Shown here in pieces: positions 8,911 to 17,897 of a DNA stretch of 34,300 nucleotides. How positions within the stretch are numbered: position 1 is the first letter of the stretch; every line of letters starts with the position of its first letter. This DNA comes from Bacteroidaceae bacterium HV4-6-C5C (lineage in GTDB: Bacteria; Bacteroidota; Bacteroidia; Bacteroidales; Bacteroidaceae), in the NCBI GenBank assembly GCA_007896885.1, contig VOIU01000028.1, positions 1 to 34,300 of the forward strand. Direction: 5' to 3'. The position numbers were made by a program, and so were the translations under genes. The notes beneath the pieces are model-generated. The model had not been told where the DNA came from and searched no databases. It worked only from the letters and a program-made list of their open reading frames with translations.

Positions 8911-9735
8911 ATGCGGAAATTTTTCTACTTACTCATATTCGTTTCTTTTTCATGCTTGTCTGCGATGTCTCAGAACTATGGTAAACTTTGCAATCGTGCT
9001 AGCGAACTGCTTGGTCAGGATAGCCTACAGCTTGCTGAAGAAGTTATTCGACAAGCATTAAAACTCGAACCTGCCAATCCGCATAATGCGTTGCTTTTCT
9101 CTAATTTAGGAACGATTCAACGCCGTCAGCGGCAATACGATGATGCGATTGATTCTTATACTTATGCTTTGAATATTGCTCCGCTGTCAGTTCCTATTCT
9201 CTTAAACAGAGCCGCGCTTTATCTAGAACAAGGTAAAGATGATTTTGCCCGGGTTGATTATTCTTTGATTCTCGATCGCGAAAAAAATAATAAAGAAGCT
9301 TTGCAGATGCGGGCGTATATTTACATGCGGGCGAGAGATTATAAATCGGCAAGGGTAGATTATGATAGTTTGCTCAAGACTTATCCGTTAGATTACGCCG
9401 GTCGATTTGGGTTAGCTACTTTGGAGCAAAAAGAAGGCCGATTTGCAAGAGCTTTGGATATCTTTAATAAAATGCTTGTAGAAAACTCAGAAGATGCAGC
9501 TCTTTATTCTGCTCGTGCAGGTGTTGAAAGGGACTTGAAGCACGATGATCTTGCTTTACTTGATTTGGAAGAAGCAATTAAGCTTAAACCGGAAGAGCCT
9601 GAAGCTTACCTGATGCGTGGGCAGATTTATCTAGCTCAAAAGAAAAAAGATATGGCTAAAAGAGATTTTGAAAAAGCTGTTTCATTAGGTGCTTCGCGTG
9701 TGGATATAAAAGAATTGTTGCGGCAGAGTCGATAA
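8911..9735 (+). CDS. Exported tetratricopeptide-repeat protein
   Basis: A 274-aa protein with an N-terminal signal peptide (MRKFFYLLIFVSFSCLSAMS, probable signal-peptidase I site before Gln21). The rest consists of about six TPR-like helical pairs from residue 30 to 265, for example YDDAIDSYTYALNIAP and ALLDLEEAIKLKPEEPEAY. TPR arrays are protein-binding scaffolds, so a periplasmic docking role is likely, but the partner is unknown. The upstream cysteine synthase is on the same strand and read-through is possible. The stop lies only 7 nt from the stop of the convergent recQ. Confidence 0.85.
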   Translation: MRKFFYLLIFVSFSCLSAMSQNYGKLCNRASELLGQDSLQLAEEVIRQALKLEPANPHNALLFSNLGTIQRRQRQYDDAIDSYTYALNIAPLSVPILLNRAALYLEQGKDDFARVDYSLILDREKNNKEALQMRAYIYMRARDYKSARVDYDSLLKTYPLDYAGRFGLATLEQKEGRFARALDIFNKMLVENSEDAALYSARAGVERDLKHDDLALLDLEEAIKLKPEEPEAYLMRGQIYLAQKKKDMAKRDFEKAVSLGASRVDIKELLRQSR

Positions 9736-9742
9736 TGGTTTC

Positions 9743-11539
9743 TTAAAGATATTCCCTGATTAATGAGACAAATTCCTTACCGTATTTTTTCTTTTTATAA
9801 TCACCTATACCGCTAATATTTCCGAATTCTTCGACACTTGTTGGTCGCAAAGTGCTCAGTGTATGTAGGACTTTATCCGATAAGACGATATATGGAGGTA
9901 GCATGTCTTCATCGGCTAATTTCTTACGCAATTGGCGGAGAGCTTCAAACAAGTCGGTATTTTCTATACTTGGTAGATCTAGCGGCAACTCTTTTGTGGT
10001 AGTCTTTTTCGTTTTCTTTTTGCTTGTTTCTTCGCGGCGGATTACAGCTAGCTGCGCTTTCGCCCTTCCGAACAATACATCATTTCCACTAGATGTTATT
10101 TTCAGGTGATTATTCTCGTTATATGCTATTTCAAAATACCCTAGTTGTAGCATTTGCAGGAGGTAGTCTTGCCAATCTCTTCCTGGAATATCCCGTCCTG
10201 CACCGAATGTCTTTAGCTGTTGATAACTCTTGCTTATAATTCCTGCTCCCATCGTACCCCGCAGAATATCAATGAGTAATTGTATTCCTACCTGCTCATT
10301 AGTACGTGCAATGCCACTTAATGCTTTTTGTACAATTACCGTACCGTCGAAGCGTTGAGGGGGATTTTTGCACACATCGCAATTTCCACAATCTTCGGTA
10401 CTGGTTTCTCCGAAATAACTCAGCAAAATGCGGCGTCTACATATATCAGATTCTGCATATTGTTGCATTCGTTGTAACTTTTCAAGATTGATGTCTTGTT
10501 GCCCGCTTTCGGTTGCAAATCGGGTTAATAAAATCAGATCGGAAAGTGAATAGAAAAGAACTGTGTCACTGGGCATTCCATCGCGACCAGCACGTCCTAT
10601 TTCCTGATAGAAGCTTTCAATACTTTTGGGCAAGTTATAGTGTATGATCCATCTTACGTTACTTTTATCTATTCCCATACCAAAGGCAATAGTCGCACAG
10701 ACTACTTGTATACGGTCGTTAATGAAATCGGCTTGTGCCTTGTCGCGTTCTTTGGGTGATAATCCTGCGTGATAAACAGTTGCCCCAATTCCATGTTTTT
10801 GTAATAATTGAGCGACTGTTTCCGTCTTGCTGCGGCTCATACAGTATATAATGCCGCTTTCCCCACCATGCCCGGATATGAACTCAAGTATGGCTTTTGA
10901 CTTTTCCTTTTGCAGGTAACCTCTTTTTACAGTCAGACTTAGATTGGGGCGGTCGAATGATGAAATAAATATTTTAGGTTCTTTCAAATGTAGTTGGCGA
11001 ACAATGTCTTCACGTGTTATTTTATCTGCTGTCGCGGTGAGAGCTATAATTGGCACATCCGGGAACATCTCGTGTAAGAATCCCATTTGGGCATATTCCG
11101 GTCTAAAGTCATGTCCCCATTGTGAAATGCAATGCGCCTCATCTACAGCAAATAAGGAAATATGCATGTCCCTTAACAAGTAATTAGCTTCTGCTATTAA
11201 TTTCTCCGGAGATATGTACAATAGCTTTAGTTTACCTCCCATGCAGGCTCTACGAATATTTGCATTTTCGGTTTCATCGTTATTGCTGTTCAATGCTGAA
11301 GCTGCAATACCATTGGCGTTAAGCGTCTCCACTTGATCTTTCATTAAAGAGATGAGAGGTGAGACGACAATAGCAGTTCCTTCACTTAGCAGAGCTGGCA
11401 GTTGGTAGCAGATAGATTTACCGCCTCCGGTTGGCATTAATACTAAACTATCTTTACCTGTCAATATGGTTTGAATGATATCTTCTTGTAAAGGACGAAA
11501 ACTGTCGTAACCGAAGAAATGTTTAAGAGTACGGAGCAT
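9743..11539 (-). CDS. recQ: ATP-dependent DNA helicase RecQ
   Basis: 3'-5' helicase of recombination and replication-fork repair. Starting at the ATG at 11539 gives 598 aa (MLRTLKHFFGYDSFRPLQ), which matches RecQ N-termini. The frame is open 46 codons further upstream, but that stretch contains the promoter and is not RecQ-like. Visible parts are the RecQ motif 0 FRPLQ, Walker A PTGGGKS (36-42), DEAH at 133-136 followed by the RecQ aromatic-loop region CISQWGHDFRPEY, the helicase C domain with QEIGRAGRDG, the RQC zinc cysteines (CRRR...CGNCDVC), and a C-terminal HRDC domain ending near the stop. Confidence 0.94.
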   Translation of the reverse strand: MLRTLKHFFGYDSFRPLQEDIIQTILTGKDSLVLMPTGGGKSICYQLPALLSEGTAIVVSPLISLMKDQVETLNANGIAASALNSNNDETENANIRRACMGGKLKLLYISPEKLIAEANYLLRDMHISLFAVDEAHCISQWGHDFRPEYAQMGFLHEMFPDVPIIALTATADKITREDIVRQLHLKEPKIFISSFDRPNLSLTVKRGYLQKEKSKAILEFISGHGGESGIIYCMSRSKTETVAQLLQKHGIGATVYHAGLSPKERDKAQADFINDRIQVVCATIAFGMGIDKSNVRWIIHYNLPKSIESFYQEIGRAGRDGMPSDTVLFYSLSDLILLTRFATESGQQDINLEKLQRMQQYAESDICRRRILLSYFGETSTEDCGNCDVCKNPPQRFDGTVIVQKALSGIARTNEQVGIQLLIDILRGTMGAGIISKSYQQLKTFGAGRDIPGRDWQDYLLQMLQLGYFEIAYNENNHLKITSSGNDVLFGRAKAQLAVIRREETSKKKTKKTTTKELPLDLPSIENTDLFEALRQLRKKLADEDMLPPYIVLSDKVLHTLSTLRPTSVEEFGNISGIGDYKKKKYGKEFVSLIREYL

Positions 11540-11560
11540 TTTTATTTTAATATATGTCGA

Positions 11561-11593
11561 CAAAGTTACATTAATTATTGTATATGATACAAA
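11561..11593 (-). promoter_or_regulatory. Promoter of recQ
   Basis: On the minus strand TTTG (11593-11590) and TAACTTTG (11568-11561) are separated by 21 bp. Transcription would start near 11554, leaving a leader of about 15 nt and supporting the ATG at 11539 as the recQ start. Confidence 0.65.
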
Positions 11594-11809
11594 TTCAAAA
11601 CCCCTTCTTATTTTGTAAAAAAAGAAGTTGGAACTGTTAAAGTTTCTTATTATATGTGGTGTTATCAATAATTCCACCCCTTTTTAGGCGTTTATATATA
11701 AAAAAATATGATATGGAATTGTATATTTTAAAAAAATGTCAGACTTTTGTGTAGTGAAAGGATTTATCCTTATGACTTTTGTTTAAACAAACCCTAACCA
11801 GTTAATTCA

Positions 11810-12271
11810 ATGAGTGATTTAGAAAACAAAAAAATGGAAGAATCTCCAAAGAAGCGCCCTTACAACCTGCGCGAGAAAAAGGAGAAGAATGCCGCTTACC
11901 GTTCGTTAATACGTCCGGAATTGGCAGATGAGTTGTACGACCGGATATTGAATATCGTCGTTGTACAGAAAAAGTACAAGGATCCAGATTATTCTGCCAA
12001 AGATTTGGCAAAAGAATTGAAGACCAATACTCGTTATTTGTCAGCTGTTGTTAATTCTCGTTTTGGTATGAATTATTCATGCTTGCTGAATGAATACAGA
12101 GTAAAAGATGCAAAACATTATTTGACGGATAAGAGATATGCCGACAAAAATGTGGAGGAAATCAGCACAATGGTTGGCTTTGCTAATCGCCAGTCTTTTT
12201 ATGCTGCATTTTACAAGAACGTGGGAGAAACCCCTAACGGCTACCGTAAACAACACGCAGATAAGAAATAA
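11810..12271 (+). CDS. Small AraC-type helix-turn-helix protein
   Basis: A 153-aa protein that is almost entirely an AraC/XylS DNA-binding domain. The second HTH is clear at the C-terminus (VEEISTMVGFANRQSFYAAFYKNVGETPNGYR); the first is around SAKDLAKELKTNTRYLSAVVNSRFG. There is no ligand-binding domain. The first 35 residues are a highly charged Lys/Glu/Arg-rich segment. Such solo HTH proteins probably sense nothing directly, or work with a partner. It is monocistronic, with a terminator 20 nt after the stop. The target genes are unknown. Confidence 0.85.
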   Translation: MSDLENKKMEESPKKRPYNLREKKEKNAAYRSLIRPELADELYDRILNIVVVQKKYKDPDYSAKDLAKELKTNTRYLSAVVNSRFGMNYSCLLNEYRVKDAKHYLTDKRYADKNVEEISTMVGFANRQSFYAAFYKNVGETPNGYRKQHADKK

Positions 12272-12291
12272 TCTGCACATAGAACTAATTG

Positions 12292-12345
12292 AAAAGGAAG
12301 TATTCCGGACCTTATATATCCGGGATAATTCCTTTTTCCTTTTTT
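12292..12345 (+). terminator. Terminator after the AraC-type gene
   Basis: AAGGAA (12294-12299) pairs with TTCCTT (12329-12334). Inside it, TAT/ATA and CCGG/CCGG continue the imperfect stem, which is followed by two T-runs at 12333-12337 and 12340-12345. Confidence 0.75.
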
Positions 12346-12380
12346 AATAAGACCTATTATTAACGCAAGTTTTCCTTATT

Positions 12381-14423
12381 ATGAAGAAACGACTGATGAC
12401 TTGTGTCGCCGTCGCGTTGCTTGCAGCTTGCGGCAATGCTAAACAAATAACAGCCCGAGCAAATAACTTTAAATATACAGTGGAACAGTTTGCCGATTTA
12501 CAGATTTTACGTTACCGGGTTCCCGGTTTTGAGAAATTATCGCTTCAACAAAAGAAGCTGGTGTACTATCTTACAGAAGCTGCACTGCAGGGTCGTGATA
12601 TCCTGTTTGACCAAAACGGAAAATATAATCTGACCATACGTCGGACTTTGGAAGCCGTTTATACCGGTTATAAGGGAGATAGAACTTCTGCCGACTTTAA
12701 AGCAATGGAGATTTATCTGAAGAGGGTTTGGTTTTCTAATGGTATTCATCATCATTATGGTTCTGAAAAGTTTGTCCCGGGATTTGCTCCTGAATTCTTT
12801 AAACAAGCCATATTGAGTATAGATAAAAAGCTGTTGTCACTATCTTCAGGGCAATCACCAGAACAGTTATTTGATGTGATATCTCCTGTGATATTTGATC
12901 CTGCAATTATGCCTAAGCGGGTAAATCAGGCAGCAGGGGAGGATTTAATAAAGACTTCTGCTTGTAATTATTATGATGGGTTAACTCAACAAGAGGCGGA
13001 AGACTTTTATAATGCTTTGAAAAACCCCAGTGATGAGACGCCTATTTCTTATGGACTCAACAGCCGTTTGGTTAAAGTCAATGGAAAAGTAGAGGAAAAG
13101 GTCTGGAAAGTAGGAGGCCTTTACGGTGCTGCAATTGAAAAGATTGTGTATTGGTTGAAGAAGGCCGAGGCTGTAGCAGAGAATCCGGAGCAAAAAGCCG
13201 TAATTGAGAAGTTAGTGGATTTTTACAACACCGGAGATTTGAAAACCTTTGATGATTATGCCATTTTATGGCTGAAAGATATCAATTCGCTTATTGATTT
13301 TGTCAATGGATTTACAGAAAGTTACGGAGATCCCCTTGGTATGAAAGCCAGTTGGGAATCGCTGGTAAATTTTAAAGACTTGGATGCGACTCATCGTACG
13401 GAAATCATTAGTGGAAATGCTCAATGGTTTGAAGATCATTCTCCTGTAGATAAGCAGTTTAAGAAAGAAAAAGTGAAGGGGGTTACAGCAAAAGTAATCA
13501 CTGCCGCAATATTGGCCGGCGATCTGTATCCAGCAACAGCTATTGGTATTAATTTGCCGAATTCGAATTGGATACGTAGTCAACATGGATCAAAGTCTGT
13601 TACTATCGGTAATATTACGGATGCGTATAACAAAGCAGCTCACGGAAGTGGGTTTGATGAAGAATTTGTCGTCAGTCCCAAAGAACTTGAATTAATAAAT
13701 AGCTATGCCGATCTGACCGATGAACTGCATACCGATCTTCATGAGTGTCTTGGGCATGGTTCGGGGAAATTACTCCCCGGAGTTGACCCGGATGCTTTGA
13801 AAGCCTATGGCTCTACCATTGAAGAAGCACGCGCCGATTTGTTCGGATTGTATTATGTAGCCGATAAAAAGTTGGTTGATCTGGGTTTAACGCCGAATAT
13901 GGATGCTTATAAAGCTGAATACTACAAATATTTAATGAACGGCCTAATGACTCAGTTGGTGCGTATTGTGCCAGGTAACAGCATTGAAGAGGCACACATG
14001 CGAAACAGGCAATTGATTGCCCGTTGGGTGTATGAGAAAGGCAAGCCGCAAAATGTAGTTGAGCTCATAAAAAAGAATGGTAAGACTTATGTGGTGATTA
14101 ATGATTATCAGAAACTCCGCCACTTATTTGGTGAGTTGTTGGCTGAAATTCAGCGGATAAAATCTACCGGAGATTATGCAGCGGCTCATGATTTAGTAGA
14201 AGATTATGCGGTAAAAGTAGATCCCGTTCTTCATGCTGAAATATTGGAGCGCTATAAGAAATTGAATTTAGCTCCATATAAAGGCTTTGTAAATCCTAAA
14301 TACGAACCGGTGTTGGGTAGTAATGGTGAGATAAAAGATGTAAAGGTGGTATATGATGAAGGTTATACCGAGCAGATGTTACGCTATAGCAAAGATTATT
14401 CCACCTTACCTTCTTGGAATTGA
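12381..14423 (+). CDS. Dipeptidyl-peptidase III (M49), lipoprotein type
   Basis: Zinc exopeptidase that removes dipeptides from the N-termini of oligopeptides. At 680 aa it fits bacterial M49 members. The zinc motif is HECLGH at 454-459, followed by EEARAD at 481-486, which supplies the third zinc ligand. The Cys inside HExxGH is, as I recall, the feature of the studied B. thetaiotaomicron enzyme. The N-terminus is a lipoprotein signal (MKKRLMTCVAVALLAAC, lipobox Cys17), so the enzyme is predicted to be anchored in the envelope rather than cytosolic as in eukaryotes. It probably helps degrade peptides imported across the outer membrane. Confidence 0.92.
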   Translation: MKKRLMTCVAVALLAACGNAKQITARANNFKYTVEQFADLQILRYRVPGFEKLSLQQKKLVYYLTEAALQGRDILFDQNGKYNLTIRRTLEAVYTGYKGDRTSADFKAMEIYLKRVWFSNGIHHHYGSEKFVPGFAPEFFKQAILSIDKKLLSLSSGQSPEQLFDVISPVIFDPAIMPKRVNQAAGEDLIKTSACNYYDGLTQQEAEDFYNALKNPSDETPISYGLNSRLVKVNGKVEEKVWKVGGLYGAAIEKIVYWLKKAEAVAENPEQKAVIEKLVDFYNTGDLKTFDDYAILWLKDINSLIDFVNGFTESYGDPLGMKASWESLVNFKDLDATHRTEIISGNAQWFEDHSPVDKQFKKEKVKGVTAKVITAAILAGDLYPATAIGINLPNSNWIRSQHGSKSVTIGNITDAYNKAAHGSGFDEEFVVSPKELELINSYADLTDELHTDLHECLGHGSGKLLPGVDPDALKAYGSTIEEARADLFGLYYVADKKLVDLGLTPNMDAYKAEYYKYLMNGLMTQLVRIVPGNSIEEAHMRNRQLIARWVYEKGKPQNVVELIKKNGKTYVVINDYQKLRHLFGELLAEIQRIKSTGDYAAAHDLVEDYAVKVDPVLHAEILERYKKLNLAPYKGFVNPKYEPVLGSNGEIKDVKVVYDEGYTEQMLRYSKDYSTLPSWN

Positions 14424-14464
14424 TAATGAGACAGGGAACGTTTCCCTCTTAATAACATTAGGTA

Positions 14465-15127
14465 ATGGATATACAAGAACAGATAAAAGATATAAAAACA
14501 CAGCTTCGTCTTTTTATGAATGGTGCCGTGTCGCAGAGTATGCGTGAGAAGGGGTTGGTATATAAACTTAATTTTGGCGTGGAACTTCCCCGTATTAAGG
14601 AAATAGCATCCTCTTATGAGAAAAATCATGCATTGGCTCAAGCATTATGGAAAGAAGATATTCGTGAATGCAAGATACTTGCCGGTCTGCTGCAACCCAT
14701 TGACACCTTCTATCCGGAGATTGCAGATATTTGGGTGGAAGATATACGAAATGTAGAGATAGCGGAAATAACCTGTATGAATTTATTTCAGCATCTACCT
14801 TATGCAGCCGCCAAATCTTTTCAGTGGATAGCGGATGAACGGGAATATATGCAGGTTTGTGGGTTTCTCACGATAGCGCGTTTGTTGACAAAGAAAGGGG
14901 ATATGTCCGAGCGCGTATCGGAAGAATTTCTTGATCAAGCTATATGTGCCTTCTTATCGGGATCATATCACGTACGTAGCGCGGTGATGACTGCCATCAG
15001 TCGTTATATGCAACATAGCGAAGAATATGCTTTTTGCGTTTGCCGGAAAGTAGAAGAGATGGAGAATTCCTCCCGGGATAATGAGGTGCTTCTATATAAT
15101 AAGGTGAAGGAACTTATACAAGATTGA
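14465..15127 (+). CDS. DNA alkylation repair (AlkD-like) HEAT-repeat protein
   Basis: A 220-aa all-helical protein resembling the DNA_alkylation_rep (AlkC/AlkD) family, in which HEAT-like repeats wrap damaged DNA and excise alkylated bases. The family-like features are LPRIKEIASSY near the N-terminus, the WKEDIRECKILAGLL segment, and WVEDIRNVEIAEITC. Catalytic residues cannot be assigned with certainty, so glycosylase activity is inferred from the family. It lies 41 nt after the DPP III gene, with only a weak GGGAA/TTCCC hairpin between (14434-14446), so co-transcription is possible. Confidence 0.75.
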   Translation: MDIQEQIKDIKTQLRLFMNGAVSQSMREKGLVYKLNFGVELPRIKEIASSYEKNHALAQALWKEDIRECKILAGLLQPIDTFYPEIADIWVEDIRNVEIAEITCMNLFQHLPYAAAKSFQWIADEREYMQVCGFLTIARLLTKKGDMSERVSEEFLDQAICAFLSGSYHVRSAVMTAISRYMQHSEEYAFCVCRKVEEMENSSRDNEVLLYNKVKELIQD

Positions 15128-15153
15128 TTCGATCTATCTTGTATTATGCATAC

Positions 15154-15202
15154 AAAGACGCGGAATTGCTTAACAATACGAGCTGTTCCGCGTCTTTCCA
15201 TT
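15154..15202 (+). terminator. Terminator after the alkylation-repair gene
   Basis: AAAGACGCGGAA (15154-15165) and TTCCGCGTCTTT (15186-15197) form a perfect 12-bp stem with a 20-nt loop. The U-tail is short and interrupted. Confidence 0.7.
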
Positions 15203-15223
15203 TAAAAAATGTCAGTCTTCTCA

Positions 15224-15253
15224 TTTGCTTTCTGCAAAAAAGGATTAACTTTG
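15224..15253 (+). promoter_or_regulatory. Promoter of the fur-like gene and purA
   Basis: TTTG at 15224-15227 and TAACTTTG at 15246-15253 are separated by 18 bp, slightly short of the usual 19-21. The start would be near 15260, about 22 nt ahead of the ATG at 15282. No separate promoter is evident for purA, which overlaps the upstream gene. Confidence 0.6.
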
Positions 15254-15281
15254 TTGGCGGTTAAAAAACTTTGATGCTATA

Positions 15282-15770
15282 ATGGATAGCCAAAATGTGA
15301 AAGATACGGTAAGGCAGATATTCACCGAATATTTGAATATTAACGGGCATCGGAAGACTCCTGAACGTTACGCCATACTCGATACCATTTATTCTATCGA
15401 AGGACATTTTGATATTGATACCTTATATACTTTGATGGCCGATCAAGGCAATTTCAGAGTAAGTCGTGCTACACTATACAATACAATCATATTACTTATC
15501 AATGCTCATCTGGTCATTAAACACCAGTTCGGAAACTCTTCTCAATACGAGAAATGTTACAATCGTGATACCCATCATCATTTAATCTGCACACAGTGTG
15601 GCAAAGTGACGGAGTATCAGAATGAAGATTTACAGCGGGCTATTGAAGGTACTAAATTAAGCCGGTTTTATTTGTCGCATTATTCTTTATATATCTACGG
15701 CTTATGCAGCAAATGCGATCGGGCTAATAAAAGAAAGAAAAAGAATAATAACTATAAGAAAGAAAAATGA
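15282..15770 (+). CDS. Fur-family metal-responsive transcriptional regulator
   Basis: A 162-aa Fur/PerR/Zur-type repressor. The winged-helix part includes RKTPERYAILDTIY and the recognition helix VSRATLYNTIILL. The metal part has HHHLICTQCGKV (His98-100, Cys103, Cys106) and a second CxxC, Cys142/Cys145, giving a structural zinc site. A very basic C-terminal tail (residues 147-162, rich in Lys, Arg and Asn) follows. Whether it senses iron, zinc or peroxide cannot be decided from the sequence. Its stop overlaps the purA start by 4 nt (ATGA), so it is translated together with purA. Confidence 0.9.
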   Translation: MDSQNVKDTVRQIFTEYLNINGHRKTPERYAILDTIYSIEGHFDIDTLYTLMADQGNFRVSRATLYNTIILLINAHLVIKHQFGNSSQYEKCYNRDTHHHLICTQCGKVTEYQNEDLQRAIEGTKLSRFYLSHYSLYIYGLCSKCDRANKRKKKNNNYKKEK

Positions 15771-17041
15771 AAGTAGATGTTCTATTAGGATTGCAATGGG
15801 GAGACGAGGGTAAAGGTAAAGTCGTCGACGTATTAACCCCCAGATACGATGTAATTGCACGTTTCCAAGGAGGACCAAATGCCGGGCATACATTGGAGTT
15901 TGAAGGACAGAAGTATGTGCTTCGTTCCATCCCTTCCGGAATTTTCCAAGGTGATAAAGTTAATATTATCGGTAATGGAGTAGTACTCGATCCTGCTCTT
16001 TTTAAAGCTGAAGCGGAAGCATTGGAGCTTTCCGGACATAAGTTGAAAGACCGTCTTCACATCTCCAAAAAAGCTCATCTCATTCTTCCTACCCACCGCT
16101 TGCTGGATGCGGCTTATGAAGCGGCTAAAGGTGATGCCAAGGTTGGTACGACAGGTAAGGGTATTGGCCCTACATACACCGACAAAGTAAGCCGTAACGG
16201 TATACGCGTAGGTGATATTCTTCATGACTTTGATAAGAAGTATGCAGCAGTTAAGGCTCGTCACGAACAGATATTGAAAAGCTTGAATTTTGAATATGAC
16301 TTGGCACCACTCGAAAAAGAATGGTTTGAAGGTCTTGAATACCTCAAGGAATTCAATTTAGTGGACAGTGAACATGAGATTAACCGCTTGCTTAACTCAG
16401 GCAGAAGTATTTTGTGTGAAGGTGCGCAAGGAACAATGCTGGATGTTGATTTCGGTTCTTATCCTTTTGTTACTTCTTCTAACACAATATGTGCAGGTTC
16501 TTGTACGGGGCTTGGAGTCGCTCCAAATAGAATTGGTGAGGTGTACGGTATCTTCAAAGCTTATTGTACGCGTGTAGGTGCAGGTCCTTTCCCAACTGAA
16601 TTATTTGATGAAGTTGGTGACCGGATTTGTACGTTGGGACATGAATTCGGTTCAGTAACCGGTCGTAAACGCCGTTGCGGATGGATTGATCTTGTGGCAT
16701 TGAAGTATGCTATCATGGTAGATGGGGTAACAAAACTGATCATGATGAAGAGTGATGTCCTTGATACCTTCGAAACAATCAAAGCATGCGTGGCATACAA
16801 TATCAACGGTGAAGAAGTGGATTTCTTCCCTTATGACATCAATGAAGGTGTTGAACCGGTATATGTGGAACTTCCGGGTTGGCAGACTGACATGACAAAG
16901 ATGCAGAGTGAAGATGAATTCCCTGAGGAATTTAACGCATACCTCTCTTTCTTGGAAGAGCAATTGGGTGTACCTGTGAAGATTGTTTCGGTAGGACCTG
17001 ACCGTGAACAGACTATAGAACGTTATATTGAAGAAGCTTAG
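15767..17041 (+). CDS. purA: Adenylosuccinate synthetase
   Basis: Makes adenylosuccinate from IMP, aspartate and GTP, the first AMP-specific step. It is 424 aa with the N-terminal P-loop GDEGKGK (12-18), GGPNAGHT, the signature GKGIGPTYTDK, EGAQGTMLDVDFGSYPFVTSSNT and a C-terminal base-recognition region. It starts 4 nt inside the upstream Fur-type gene with no SD, consistent with translational re-initiation. A strong terminator follows. Confidence 0.97.
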   Translation: MKVDVLLGLQWGDEGKGKVVDVLTPRYDVIARFQGGPNAGHTLEFEGQKYVLRSIPSGIFQGDKVNIIGNGVVLDPALFKAEAEALELSGHKLKDRLHISKKAHLILPTHRLLDAAYEAAKGDAKVGTTGKGIGPTYTDKVSRNGIRVGDILHDFDKKYAAVKARHEQILKSLNFEYDLAPLEKEWFEGLEYLKEFNLVDSEHEINRLLNSGRSILCEGAQGTMLDVDFGSYPFVTSSNTICAGSCTGLGVAPNRIGEVYGIFKAYCTRVGAGPFPTELFDEVGDRICTLGHEFGSVTGRKRRCGWIDLVALKYAIMVDGVTKLIMMKSDVLDTFETIKACVAYNINGEEVDFFPYDINEGVEPVYVELPGWQTDMTKMQSEDEFPEEFNAYLSFLEEQLGVPVKIVSVGPDREQTIERYIEEA

Positions 17042-17065
17042 TACTTAATTCTTCATAAAATATAG

Positions 17066-17104
17066 GGGAAACTGTCAGATTTATAGCAGTTTCCCTTTAT
17101 TTTT
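17066..17104 (+). terminator. Terminator after purA
   Basis: GGGAAACTG (17066-17074) pairs perfectly with CAGTTTCCC (17087-17095), a 9-bp stem followed by a T-rich tail. Confidence 0.85.
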
Positions 17105-17166
17105 GGCAAACTATTTGTATAATGATAAGAAAAGCGCGTTTTAATCTTTAAAATAAAAACTAAATT

Positions 17167-17865
17167 ATGGGAACTGGAATGATAGGAATGCAATGGATTA
17201 TTTTTATTGGAGTGGCTCTAGTGAGTTGGTTGGTGCAGATGAACCTGCAGAGCAAATTTAAAAAATACTCCAAAGTGCCTTTAAACAATGGGATGACAGG
17301 AAGGGACGTGGCGTTGAAGATGTTGCATGACAATGGTATCTATGATGTTGAAGTGACTCATACTCCCGGACATCTGACCGATCACTATAATCCTGCCAAT
17401 AAGACAGTGAATTTGAGTGAAGGTGTATATGAAGGAGATAGCGTGATGGCTGCTGCTGTCGCTGCTCATGAATGTGGACATGCGGTACAACATGCTCAGG
17501 CTTATGCTCCGTTGGCTATGCGCAGTAAACTTGTCCCTGTTGTTTCATTTGCTTCACAGTGGATGACGTGGCTGTTACTCGGAGGTATATTGATGCTTCA
17601 ATCTTTTCCACAGCTATTGCTTGCCGGTATTATTCTGTTTGCAATGACAACATTGTTCAGCTTCATCACTCTTCCGGTTGAAATCAATGCGAGTAAACGT
17701 GCACTGGTATGGTTGAGCCGCTCGGGAATAACTAATTCTTATAATCATTCCCAAGCAGAAGATGCTCTTCGTTCTGCTGCATATACTTACGTCGTAGCTG
17801 CATTAGGCTCATTAGCCACACTAATCTATTATGTTATGCTCTTTATGGGGCGTAGTAGAAACTAA
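17167..17865 (+). CDS. Membrane zinc metallopeptidase, YugP family
   Basis: A 232-aa inner-membrane protein of the neutral zinc metallopeptidase family (YugP type). It has an N-terminal membrane helix (about residues 8-25), a zinc motif AAHECGHAVQHA (His101, Glu102, His105), two further hydrophobic helices around 125-168, the family-typical PVEINASKRA at 170-179, and a final C-terminal helix. The substrate is unknown, and a protein quality-control role is only inferred. It is a single gene between two terminators. Confidence 0.88.
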   Translation: MGTGMIGMQWIIFIGVALVSWLVQMNLQSKFKKYSKVPLNNGMTGRDVALKMLHDNGIYDVEVTHTPGHLTDHYNPANKTVNLSEGVYEGDSVMAAAVAAHECGHAVQHAQAYAPLAMRSKLVPVVSFASQWMTWLLLGGILMLQSFPQLLLAGIILFAMTTLFSFITLPVEINASKRALVWLSRSGITNSYNHSQAEDALRSAAYTYVVAALGSLATLIYYVMLFMGRSRN

Positions 17866-17897
17866 TATTTTTTCTCTGTTGCGATAAATAATATAAT

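Noticed and set aside
11540..11677. 46-codon upstream extension of recQ
   Set aside because: It spans the predicted recQ promoter, and RecQ homology begins at the ATG at 11539.
11731..15215. Shared AAAAAATGTCAG upstream of the AraC-type gene (11731-11742) and the Fur-type gene (15204-15215)
   Set aside because: Half of the match is an A-run, and two occurrences are not enough to call a regulatory motif.
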